This document shows, in pieces, positions 10,456 through 27,294 of a stretch of 64,000 nucleotides of DNA; position 1 is the first letter of the stretch; every line of letters begins with the position of its first letter. Both the position numbers and the translations under genes were made by a program. The notes beneath the pieces are model-generated. The model saw only the letters and a program-made list of their open reading frames with translations. It was not told the origin of the DNA and made no database searches. The DNA comes from Ananas comosus (Eukaryota; Streptophyta; Magnoliopsida; Poales; Bromeliaceae): assembly GCF_001540865.1 (NCBI RefSeq), contig NC_033635.1:10773029-10837028 (forward strand). Direction: 5' to 3'.

Positions 10456-13400
10456 ATTGTACAGTTAGGGATGCCAACCGGTCGGATTCAAGGTGCGTTT
10501 TTCAAAAACCCGAACCCGAATCCCGACACCAAGTTCTGAATCCGAGTCTGAATTCGACGGATTTTAAAAATCCATTACCAAACTTGAACTTAAACCCAAA
10601 CCGAAAACAATTATTACATTAAATCTAAAAGTTTAAAATACAAATTCAAATACAATATCAAACAGATAGGATATAGACAAAATTGATACCCGAATTCTAA
10701 TTCACCGCATTTTTATTTATTATATATCAATAACTGATACTATACTTGTACGGGATAGGGTAAATCCATCTCATTCGAATTTAGATTTAGATAAGATTTC
10801 AGGTATATGTATATTTATAGAAGAGAGAGAGGGGGAGCAAAAACGATTGGAGAGGGAAAGAAATAGGGCTGCAAATAGATCTGGGTTGGTTGAGCTTCTG
10901 CTCCGATTCGTCCCAAATGGGGTTGTAAATGAGAATAAAAAAATATAGAAAAATATAACCCGTCCTGAATTTGCTCCGATCCGTCAAATAAATAGAGCGA
11001 GAGGTGGGAGACCCTTTTTCTCCTTCAATCCGTTTCGATTCGTAAAAAATTCGCAAAAAATTCACTCCTGCCTAATTCACCTCGAATGAAGTGGTAAGTG
11101 AGAGCTAAAAATAAAATAAAAACTCCGAATCCGTTTTGTCCCGATAAGAAATGGAGCGGGATGGAGGAACCCTTCCGTCCCCAAATCCGCCCGTTTGCAT
11201 TCCTAGAAAGAAAGGGTAGAATAGGAATTTCACCCGGTGCACAGTGTGGGCCCGCACGTGCACCCCGAGAGGACAATCATTGGACGTGACACGTGTCGAT
11301 CCGTGAGAGGACGCCCACAGAAAATTGTTACTTCTCCATTAAAATTTTTAAATTTATTCATGGAAAAATATTTTGTTATTTATTAAAATAATTTATAATA
11401 TCTTACGAGCGGTACAAGTTAGTAGTTGAATTTTAATCTTCGAAATGTAAATTATGCTTTACTTTTCGTAATTTATACTTTCTTTTTAATTACTTTGTTA
11501 ATTTATAAATTATTGTAACTATAGAATTACAGTTTAATTACATTTTAACATTTAAAGCTCAAAAAAAAATATTTAAACTTTTGGATAGGTTGCCATAACA
11601 TTAACACTCTATTTTAAATGTACATATAATTTTTTTAAAAAAAATATTTCTCTAAAAACTTTTAGTCCAATAATAATTTAATTTTATTATTCAACTTTTA
11701 TTTTTCTTCGATTTAAGTCATTTGATGGTTCTTTCAACATAAAATTTAAGCTAATTACTTATAACTTTAGTAAATTTATAGTTGTATGAATTGTATAAAA
11801 TATAATGATTATATCTATAGATATAAACGGCGCATTTAAATTTTAAAGTTTAATAGTCATCAATTAACTAGCTCAAATTAAATAAATTTAAAGATTAATT
11901 CGATAGCAAAATTAAAATTTTAAAAATTAAATATTCAGACAAAAATGAGTGGTAACTGACTCAAATTGTATATGATTTTAATATTTTAGGGCATTTTTGT
12001 TGGCCGGCAAAGATATGGATTGGTAGATAAAGATATCTATGACCAGCCAATCATGACCCCTCGTGTGAGTAGGACGCCGTATAATAATAAAGGGAAATAG
12101 AGTTTCATTTAATTTTTTAAGGCTAAACTTTATTAAAGTTGCTAATTTATTGGCCGGGTCGGATCTGAATAGTTGATATATTGTACTAGTACTTTATAAA
12201 AAATAGATAGAAAAAGAAATATATGCCATACTCATTTAACTTTGGGCCGGGTTTGGATCTGGATATTTAAGTTACTAATGTGCACAGTACACATCGAGTT
12301 TATTTGAGCGGATTTAGGTAGCGACTACCGTATACTCGTAGCTTAAGATTGGATATGTGTCGGGTCTAAATTAGGTACGAATATCCGTATGTATATATTT
12401 TTTATAAACTATTAAATAGTTTGTAGATACATTATAAATCTCTCACTATACAAAACTCACATTCTAATGAGTTGCACCGAATCAAAAGGATGAGAGAGGC
12501 AAAAAGAGTTGTTAAGATTTGATTTCTGTTTTATTTTTTTTAATTTCTTTCTTTAATTCCTGCAATAAACAAGGACCCTGTTTAGAGAGGAAGATTCAAA
12601 CAGTAAACAGAACGGCTGGGGTTAAAAAAAATGAGTAATTTTTTTCAAAAAAAAATTGTTAAACATAGTAGCTAGATTTCACTGAGATGAAAATACACAA
12701 AGACCTCTTCTATTAAAATTGATTCCTCAACTACAAATCTTTTTTATTTACTATTCAGTATTTCACTGGGTCCAGGTTCGGATATAGATTTGAAAACTAT
12801 TTCGAATCCTACGCATTAAATGATTGGGTTTGGATTGGATCTAAGCCAGGTATAGATATAGAGTATCTGGACCCATGCCCCGAAACTTTAATGGATTTTC
12901 TTTTATCCTTATACTATCATTTTTTTATCGGGTCTTGTTCGGATCCGGATAAGGTCCAGATTAAAATGGGATATCGAGTATTTTGGACAGCTTTAGGCTA
13001 AATAATTAGAATAAATTTAGATCAAATCCTACACCAGATTCGATATGATGCAAATACGGATATCAAAATTTAACAGCGACATATAATCGTATCCGAATTT
13101 GCATCCGAAAACGACACTGATAGGGATATGATTTCGTCAAAAATAAGATCGTATTTGGCCGTTTCACTCCTATGAGATAACGGGGGATAATAATATAATA
13201 TTATAAAAAAAATAAGATAGTATTTTATCATAATTTTTATTTATTTTACTATGAATTTTACGTCAAACTTGTATATATTTATTTTTATTAAATATTAAAT
13301 TTTATTGAATAAAATATAGGCAAATAAAATTTGAACATGAGTGTAGAATTTTAATTGTATTGTATGTTATTAATTAATCCCTACCATATGAGAAACTTTT

Positions 13401-13573
13401 CATTAATTTTAAGAGATGTTTCATATAAAAAATAATGTAATAATCCTTAAATACGAGAGCAAATATTAATTCAACATTATTTTTGCATAAAATTAGTACC
13501 TCAATTTTTATTAGACTCTGCACTATCTTACGTGAAGCCATATTTACCCAAATGATCACTTTAATATAGAGTT
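10456..13573. other. Intergenic; degenerate repeats and one GC-rich island
   Basis: Repetitive words such as 'ggatccggatat'/'aaatccgaa' recur at 10480-11170, 12240-12420 and 12760-13170, and again at 29270-29600, suggesting fragments of a dispersed repeat I cannot name. The stretch 11230-11330 is locally GC-rich with two CACGTG boxes (11255 and 11290) and 'gtgggccc'. No gene follows it. Confidence 0.5.
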
Positions 13574-13574
13574 A

Positions 13575-13961
13575 ATTTTATACATGTCCCTTCAAATATA
13601 GTTAATTATAAATATATTTTTGAAAAGTTCAATATTTATATATTATTTCTGTAAAAATTCTAATATTTTTAAATATGTCTATTCCGTTAGAATATGTTAG
13701 AAAATTTTAGTTAACTATAGGTTAAATACATAATCATGATTAGTTTATGAGACAACTCGACATATTTGCCCCTCTTATATTACACTATTGTGACTTTGGA
13801 GGGACATATTTGTGATGTCAAAAATAACATTTCACTTAAAATATAAATAGTTTTAGAACAATAACAAATCAGAAGGACATTTAAAAATGTTAAAATTTTT
13901 ATAGGGACGGTATATGAAAGTTGAATTAGGAATATACTAGTAATTTACTGTGTTTGCAGGG

Positions 13962-13968
<7 letters not shown>
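13575..13968. mobile_element. Decayed MITE related to 57669-58449
   Basis: Shares the 'acatgtccctt', 'taatatttttaaatatgtc' and 'aattttagttaac' type blocks with the outer element at 57669-58449. The inner right arm carries 'tatagggac'. No target duplication was found, so the borders are approximate. Confidence 0.45.
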
Positions 13969-13997
<29 letters not shown>

Positions 13998-14010
13998 TGT
14001 GTGTGTGTGT

Positions 14011-14257
14011 GTAGAGCTACTATGCTATCGGAAGTATAAAGTAGTTGGTGCTTCCGATTTTTTAGCCCTTGGATCAAAGATTTTACAGTTGGGATGATAG
14101 TGGTCCCCTTAGGGTTGAGTGGTCCCCCTAGGGTTGAGTGATTCTCATTGGTTAATAATATTAATCAAATGGTTAGAAATGATCAATGGGGTTGATCTAA
14201 AGCTATAAAATCGGAAGCATCAACTACTTTATACTTCCGATAGCATAGTAGCTCTAC
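14011..14257. mobile_element. MITE with 37-bp perfect TIR (247 bp)
   Basis: The first 37 bases, starting 'gtagagctactatgctatc', are the exact reverse complement of the last 37, and pairing continues with a few mismatches to about 57 bp. The element sits between GA/GT and TA microsatellites. The interior is non-coding and repeats 'tagggttgagtg' twice. Confidence 0.9.
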
Positions 14258-14401
14258 TCATATATATATATATATATAGATATATATATATATAGAGTGG
14301 GGATACTATACTCTTATGAGTATAGAGCCCTTCGTACTTATAAGCTGTTTTCGATGTTGGAACTTTCGAATCGACGAACCACACCATTAAACATGATCTA
14401 C

Positions 14402-14640
14402 AGAGTTGGGTTAGAATACTATTAATAATATTTGTCCTTTTTTGCTATCAAGTTTTTAGCTTTTGGATTAATTTCTTTGATCATTTATAATCATTGGATT
14501 AAATTAATATTATAACCCAATAAAAATCACTCAACTCTAATGAACTAATATCATTCTAACATTACAGTTTCTCATTCAAGGGTTAAAAATTGGATAGCAA
14601 AAATGATCAAATACTATCAATAATATTCTAGCCCAACTCT
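14402..14640. mobile_element. MITE with about 33-bp TIR (239 bp)
   Basis: Termini 'agagttgggttagaatact' and the inverse ending 'ctagcccaactct', imperfect over about 33 bp. It is inserted in the left arm of an element of the 15584-16130 family (14297-14401). Confidence 0.8.
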
Positions 14641-14649
14641 CTCTCTCTC

Positions 14650-15155
14650 TCTCAGGTCCCACTAGCCGCACCAAAATTAAAGCATGAATTTATTTCTTAT
14701 TCCTAACTTTTTATTTTGGCCATTTGTATAATGGAAGAACTAATAATCATCCACAGGTGTAGTATAAATATAATAACTGTATATTTAGAAAGAGTTACTA
14801 TATTCTTGATACAATCGCCTTTGTACTTAAACAACCTCCTCAATTTTGTTCTAATTCCGATTCCGATACTTTTATACCATTAAACTCGCATGTATTTTAT
14901 GCCGGTCGTTAAAAATTATCAAAATTTTAATTTTTTTTATCATAAGATAAATGACATTGAAAAATTATAGAATTGATATTCTAAAAGTTTCTAAGTGCTT
15001 TAGAACATGTTTAATTGTGTGGGTCGCCGTTTCGAAAGCTTTGTCATCGAAAACGACTTATAAATATGAAAATTTTCGTAATTATAAGAGTATAGTAATT
15101 CAGTTCACTTTGTTATATGTATATAAAGAGGGATTGGCCATTTTACTAACGTACA
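14650..15155. repeat. Duplicated segment, copy 1 (paralogue of 16553-17560)
   Basis: From 'ggtcccactagccgcacc' onward this matches 16553-17560 almost base for base for about 500 bp. The second copy differs by a 510-bp CACTA element (16784-17293). The start of the copy follows a CT run in both places. It contains the MITE-like block with 'aaattatcaaa' and 'taagagtatag'. Confidence 0.85.
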
Positions 15156-15253
15156 TTTCAACCGTATAATTCTTAATCCAAATGTCAAAATATCGAACGT
15201 ATCGAATGCTCTATACTTTCTATAGCATAGTAGCTTTACACTATATATATAGT

Positions 15254-15566
15254 GTAGAGCTACTATGCTATCAAAAATATAGAGAATCTGATACTTCAAA
15301 CTTTTTGACCATTGGATCAAGAATTATACGGTTAGGATGATTGCGGTCCCCTATGGTTGAGTAGTACCCCTAGGGTTGAGTAGTCCTCATAGGATAATAG
15401 TATTAATCAAAAGGTTAGAAATGATCAAAGGGGTTGATTTCTAAATACTTCAAGTGGTATAGATCTTGTTTAACGGTGCCGATCGTCGATTTGGAGGCTC
15501 TATCATTGAAAACAAATGGGTCGCAACGGAGCCCGTTTGCTATTGATAGTATTTTAGCTCAACTCT
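15254..15566. mobile_element. Chimeric MITE with ends from two families
   Basis: The left end is that of 14011-14257 ('gtagagctactatgctatc'), while the right end is that of 14402-14640 ('gatagtattttagctcaa'). The centre contains 'gtcgatttggaggctct', typical of the 15584-16130 family. It therefore looks like a recombinant or nested-deletion product. Confidence 0.6.
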
Positions 15567-15583
15567 ATATATATATATATATA

Positions 15584-16130
15584 TAGTCCAGCTACTATAC
15601 TCTTATGAGCATAGAGCTCTTCGTACTCATAAGTTGTTTTCGATGTTAGGCTTTTCGAATCGACGATCCACATTGTTAAATATGATCTAGAGTATTTGAA
15701 ACTTCTAGAGAATAAATTTCGTAATTTTTCAAAATCATTATAAAGTCCATCAAGCGGGTATAAAATGAACGGTTAAAATCGAATGGCATTCTAAAAATGG
15801 ATGATCAAATCATTCAATTTAAGATCGGAGTTATTGATCTTTATTTAGGTAGTGAATAGAATTTTTTATCAAAAATTCAATATATTCTGATTCTTTTTCA
15901 CCGTTAAACTAGCAAATATCTCATATCGACCGTTAAAAATTGTCAATTTTGTGAGCTTTTGATCGTAAGGTAAATGATATAAAAAAATTATAAAATTTGA
16001 TTTCCAAAAGTTTTAAATGCTTTAGATAATATTTAACGGTACGGATCGTCGATTCGGAAGCTCTATCATTGAACACAACTTATGAGTATGAAGGCAATCG
16101 TACTCATAAGAGTATATTAGCCGGACTCTA
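15584..16130. mobile_element. Long-TIR MITE (547 bp)
   Basis: The left end 'tagtccagctactatactc' pairs with the right end 'gagtatattagccggacta'-like sequence, and the inner 'tcgtactcataag' pairs with its inverse near 16108, giving arms of about 60 bp. It is flanked by (TA)n and (GA)n. Non-coding. Confidence 0.8.
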
Positions 16131-16150
16131 TATATAGAGAGAGAGAGAGA

Positions 16151-16383
16151 GAGTTATGCCGGAATATTATTGATAGTGAAAGCTCCTTTTTACTATCAAG
16201 TTTTTAATTCTTAGATGAGAAATTGTAGGATTATGATAATATTAATCCCTTAGAGTTGAGTGGTCCCAACTGGGTCATAATATTTAATCTAATGTTTAGA
16301 AATTATGAAAGAAATTGATCCAAATATTAAAAATTTGATAGGAAAAAAAGATTTTTGCTATCAATAGCATTCTAGCCCAACTC
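16151..16383. mobile_element. MITE related to 14402-14640 (233 bp)
   Basis: Left 'ggaatattattgatagt' pairs with right 'gctatcaatagcattctag'. The interior 'ttgagtggtccc' is shared with the neighbouring MITEs. Flanked by GA and CT runs. Confidence 0.7.
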
Positions 16384-16510
16384 TCTCTCTCTCATAATAT
16401 ACATATTTCCTAAGATATATAGCATCTTCTAGGAAAAAAAAAGGCAACAAGAAACACAAAAACTATGACGGTTTATACAAAGACTATGGCGGTTTGTTCA
16501 ACACTACCAT

Positions 16511-16551
<41 letters not shown>

Positions 16552-16783
16552 GGGTCCCACTAGCCGCACCAAAATTAAAGCATGAATTCATTTCTTATTC
16601 CTAACTTTTTATTGTGGATTTGTATAATAGAATAACTAATAATCATCCACAGGTGTAGTATAAATATAACAACTATATATTTAGAAAGAGTGACTATATT
16701 CTTAATACGATCGCTTTTGTATTTAAACAACCTCCTCAATTTTGTTCTAATTTTGATTCCGATACTTTTATACCATTAAACTA

Positions 16784-17293
16784 CACTACAACAGAACTAG
16801 ATTATAGGGACACATATTTGGGACATTTTTGTATAAGTGTCCCATTTACGCCAAAACTAAAAAAAAAATCTACTAATGCCTAAATATAAAGACCAATCCA
16901 ATCAAAAATAAAAGGTTATTCTACTCAACCCACCCCATATAGCCCATTTGGCTAGATTACAAATAGAAAAAAAAAATAAAATCGATTACTATTTCCCCTT
17001 CTCCTCTCCCCCAGTCCACTGAAATTTTAGACGAAAAGCTCTTCCCTCTCCTCTTCCGCCACCACAGTCAATGAGGTAGAGTTTCGACGGTTGCTAAATG
17101 CTTAAATAAGTGTTGATAAATTAGTAGCACTCTTTTTAGGTTATAAAGACACACTCTTTAACTGTCATTATATACCTACCGACCCCACAAATAGCAACAC
17201 TTTTTGAAAATGTCGGTAATTTAGCCAGCAATATTTTTTTTTTATCTATACCGATATTTAAAAGTGTCATTATAGACCATTTTTGTTGTAGTG
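16784..17293. mobile_element. CACTA-type non-autonomous element (510 bp), TSD CTA
   Basis: Starts 'CACTACAACA' and ends 'TTGTTGTAGTG'. CTA is repeated on both sides (16781-16783 and 17294-17296). The paralogous segment at 14650-15155 lacks it and gives a natural empty site near 14884-14893. No transposase frame. Confidence 0.9.
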
Positions 17294-17514
17294 CTAGCAG
17301 GTATTTTATGCTGTCGTTAAAAATTATCAAATTTTTTATTTTTTTTATCATAAGATAAATGATATCGAAAAATTATGAAATTAGTTTTCTAAAAATTTCA
17401 AGTGCTAACATGTTTAACTGCATGGGTTGCCGTTTTGAAAGTTTTGTCATCGAAAATAAATTATAAATATGAAAATTTTCAAACTTATAAGAGTATAGTA
17501 ATTCAATTCTCTTG

Positions 17515-17516
<2 letters not shown>

Positions 17517-17550
<34 letters not shown>
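17517..17550. repeat. (TA)n microsatellite
   Basis: About 16 TA units upstream of the P450 gene. The paralogous position at 15115-15125 has only a short TA stretch. Confidence 0.9.
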
Positions 17551-17574
17551 AAAGAGGGATTGGCCCTTTTACAA

Positions 17575-17709
17575 CCAATTCCATATATATCCATCTCTCT
17601 CTTATTCCCTTTTTGCTGTATATTAAGAGTTGCCCTTTTAAACCAAAAAATATATATATATACCATTCATTCCCTCTTAATACTTGTATAGATCACCTTC
17701 TAAAGACCA
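17575..17709 (+). promoter_or_regulatory. Proximal 5' flank of the DWARF4-type gene
   Basis: Only about 135 bp separate the duplicated repeat from the ATG. A TA-rich 'aaaaaatatatatata' stretch at 17645-17662 could serve as TATA region. I see no CGTG(T/C)G element (the BZR1-bound BRRE) in the 400 bp above the start, although feedback by BZR1 is usual for this gene family. Regulatory sites may lie beyond the repeats or in introns. Confidence 0.4.
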
Positions 17710-24617
<6,908 letters not shown>

Positions 24618-24764
24618 GATCACCTACTTGAATTTTGAATACAGATTGATTAAAACCGACGTCAGAAGAGTATCTTCGTAACCTCGTGTTGTTCGAAAAG
24701 TTCGGATGACGATCTTAGCTTGCACTGCAGTTCTGAAAGATTCAGATCTCCCGTTTCTCTCGGC
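24618..24764 (+). other. Start of the DWARF4 3' UTR, cut by an LTR element
   Basis: These 147 bp follow the stop codon. The sequence resumes at 27295 beyond the LTR element. 'tcggc' is duplicated at 24760-24764 and 27290-27294. The first polyadenylation-like AATAAA after the stop is inside the 5' LTR (24991-24996). Confidence 0.6.
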
Positions 24765-24898
24765 TGTTGGGAATAATAATCCAAACTTAATTAAAATATA
24801 GTTACAGATAAGTCTAAATTAATCTTTTATTTGATTATGGTTAGGATTTGTAGTTATCCAAAATAAAAGTTAGATTTATCATCTGTTATGATTTGATG

Positions 24899-25279
24899 GC
24901 TATATATATATAGTTAGGCATGAGTTAATTAGATGAATAAGCCATAGTAGATATGACTGCATGGCTCAGAATGTAATTTTGTCTTTTATTAATAAAGTAT
25001 TAGTTTAGTTATCTTCTTCCTCCTCCAATATCTCTTCTTCATATTATTTTGTTCGATTTTGGATCTTGGGTTATATAATTGGTATCAGNGCTATATATAT
25101 ATAGTTAGGCATGAGTTAATTAGATGAATAAGCCATAGTAGATATGACTGCATGGCTCAGAATGTAATTTTGTCTTTTATTAATAAAGTATTAGTTTAGT
25201 TATCTTCTTCCTCCTCCAATATCTCTTCTTCATATTATTTTGTTCGATTTTGGATCTTGGGTTATATAATTGGTATCAG
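24899..25279. repeat. 190-bp direct duplication around N (25089), probable assembly join
   Basis: 24899-25088 and 25090-25279 are essentially identical and separated by one N. Removing one copy leaves a 405-bp 5' LTR, equal to the corrected 3' LTR (404 bp). Two overlapping contig ends placed side by side explain this best. Confidence 0.85.
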
Positions 25280-25404
25280 CACGAATACTAGTCCCAACAG
25301 TTGGTATCATAGAAAATCACGCTTCCAACAAGTGGTATCAGAGCAAATCACGCTTCTACAATTGGTATCAGAGCAAATTACGCTTCTACAATTGGTATCA
25401 GAGC
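25271..25404 (+). repeat. Array of primer-binding-site-like repeats at the LTR/interior junction
   Basis: 'tggtatcag'-type motifs recur at about 25271, 25302, 25333, 25363 and 25393, spaced about 30 bp. Each unit runs from the primer site through 'caaatcacgcttct' to an ACA end. The last units are almost identical, and the LTR end falls between units. Confidence 0.8.
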
Positions 25405-25779
25405 CAGAAAGTACTATGTGACTCATAAACCAGATGACAGCATATTCGAAAAGAATATAGATTCAAAGTACCGGATAACTATGTCAAAGTCAAGCGACTC
25501 GTAGTTGATCAACGAAGGTGACGTTCAGGTGAAACCAAAGTGAATGAATCACTTTGAAGAAATTGGTCTCCGCACAACACATGACAGCGGGTGATTGTAA
25601 GGAAAAGAGAGCAAGGAGAGCCCCGGAAGAGATCCAAGAAGACTTGACTAGATAGCCATGAGAGCTAGGCAAGCAAGCCGAAATACAGAATATTCGGCGA
25701 GATCTCGATGAACTAAAAACGGCATCCAAATAGAAAGGTACAAATCTGAAACCTATTTTTCAAATTTTCAAGTTTTGTT

Positions 25780-26393
25780 ATGGATTTAGATAATTGGTTT
25801 ATTCAACCTAGCTTACCAAAGTTCGATGGAACGAACTTTAAACGATGGAAAATCACCGTTCAATGTTTTTTAGAATCCCAAGATTTGTGGGATGTGGTGG
25901 AGAATTGTAACTATGAAAAAGAATTTGGTAAAGAAGAATTTAGAAAAGAGATAGAGAAGTTCTATCATGTATTTTTCAAGCAGTGGATCTATTGTTGGTT
26001 GAAAAAATTTCAACGATAAAGACGGCACGGGAAGCGTGGAGAATGCTATCAAAAATTGGAGGAGAAGATTTGCAAGAAGAGAATGAAATTCAAGAAGAAG
26101 AAGAAATTCAACTCAACAGCGAAGATACAGAAGCCCCAATTTGCAAAGAAAGATCGGATCAAAACCATAAAGAAGAAGCCCCAATTTGCAAAGAAAGATC
26201 TGATCAAAACTATAAAGAAGATCAGATTCATGAAAAGTATGTTGATGATCAAAACGGTGCAACTCATATCGACGAGAAAGTTCACAATGATGTTATGATT
26301 AAAGAATTTTCTGTCAATAAAGTAGTTATGCATCAAGTGAAAGAGGAAGTTGAGAATTTTTCTAATGTTAGTAAAAATTTTTTCATATATTAG
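25780..26393 (+). pseudogene. Copia-type gag remnant, frameshifted
   Basis: The first frame (25780-26019) starts with a gag-like segment containing 'PKFDGTNFKRWK' and 'SQDLWDVVE', the hallmark of the UBN2/DUF4219 gag of Copia elements. It then runs off frame. The continuation 'TAREAWRMLSKIGG', also typical of that gag, lies in another frame (within 25983-26393), so a frameshift falls at about 25970-25990. A 45-bp unit is tandemly duplicated at 26131-26220, giving a 15-residue repeat. No zinc knuckle (CX2CX4HX4C) was seen. Inactive as written. Confidence 0.75.
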
Positions 26394-26786
26394 GATGTAG
26401 ATGAAGAAAAGGAAAAGGCACACGAAAATATAGAATTAAAAATACAGAGTTTTGGCATAGTGCAAGGTGCACACAATGAAACCAGCGAACCCAAAATATC
26501 AAATGCAGATATTCGCAGGAATCCGCGGATCTTTAAGGATGATATGAATAATCAAGACTAAAGATGGCAAAGATTTCAACCATGGCAACATCATTGAACA
26601 GGTATCATGTTGCACAACTTGAACACGACGACAACAACAGCAACAGAGATTGCAAAATCAAAATGCGCGTTTCACGGAGTTCGTAGCTTGAAGATAAGTT
26701 TGGATTAAAGGAGGATGTTGGAAATAATAATCCAAACTTAATTAAAAATATAGTTACAGATAAATCTAAATCTTTTATTTGATTAT

Positions 26787-27125
26787 GGTTAGGATTTGTA
26801 GTTATCCAAAGTAAAAGTTGGATTTATCATCTGTTATGATTTGATGACTATATATAGTTAGGCATGGGTTAATTAGATGAATAAATTATAGTAGATATGG
26901 CTGCATGGGGTTGGCTCAGAATGTAATTTTGCCTTTTATTAATAAAGTATTAGTTNGGTTAGGATTTGTAGTTATCCAAAGTAAAAGTTGGATTTATCAT
27001 CTGTTATGATTTGATGACTATATATAGTTAGGCATGGGTTAATTAGATGAATAAATTATAGTAGATATGGCTGCATGGGGTTGGCTCAGAATGTAATTTT
27101 GCCTTTTATTAATAAAGTATTAGTT
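26787..27125. repeat. 169-bp direct duplication around N (26956), probable assembly join
   Basis: 26787-26955 and 26957-27125 are identical as far as I can compare and are separated by one N. This is the same kind of unmerged overlap as in the 5' LTR but at a different position, so it is not an inherited LTR feature. Confidence 0.85.
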
Positions 27126-27294
27126 TAGTTATCTTCTTCCTCCTCCAATATCTCTTCTCCATATTATTTTGTTCGATTTTAGATCTTGGGTTATATAATT
27201 GGTATCAACACAAATACTAGTTCCAACAATTGATATCAGAAAAAATCACGCTTCTAACAAGTGGTATCAGAGCAAATCACGCTTCTACATCGGC

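Larger units (their letters stand above)
16553..17560. repeat. Duplicated segment, copy 2, ending next to the DWARF4-type promoter
   Basis: Paralogue of 14650-15155 plus a CACTA insertion. Its right end ('gagggattggccctttta', about 17555-17573) lies only about 140 bp upstream of the P450 start codon, so the duplication defines the upstream border of the gene's unique 5' sequence. Confidence 0.8.
24765..27289 (+). mobile_element. Non-autonomous Copia-like LTR retrotransposon (gag only), TSD TCGGC
   Basis: LTRs at 24765-25360 and 26716-27289 begin TGTTGG and end CA. The 5-bp direct repeat TCGGC flanks the element (24760-24764, 27290-27294). The primer-binding site TGGTATCAGAGC (25363-25374) begins 2 nt after the 5' LTR and is complementary to initiator tRNA-Met, as in Copia elements. 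A purine-rich tract ('aaaggagga') precedes the 3' LTR. The 1.3-kb interior encodes only a gag-like stretch; protease, integrase and reverse transcriptase are absent. It is therefore a TR-GAG/LARD-like element needing enzymes in trans. Both LTRs contain an artificial-looking internal duplication beside a single N. The LTRs differ at several positions, so the insertion is not very recent. Confidence 0.92.

Noticed and set aside
16514..16550. (CT)n tracts as functional elements
   Set aside because: Many such tracts occur as MITE neighbours throughout the window; only the one in the kinase leader has a plausible role.
25780..26393. A real host gene
   Set aside because: Its position between LTRs and the gag motifs show it is retrotransposon sequence, and it is frameshifted.
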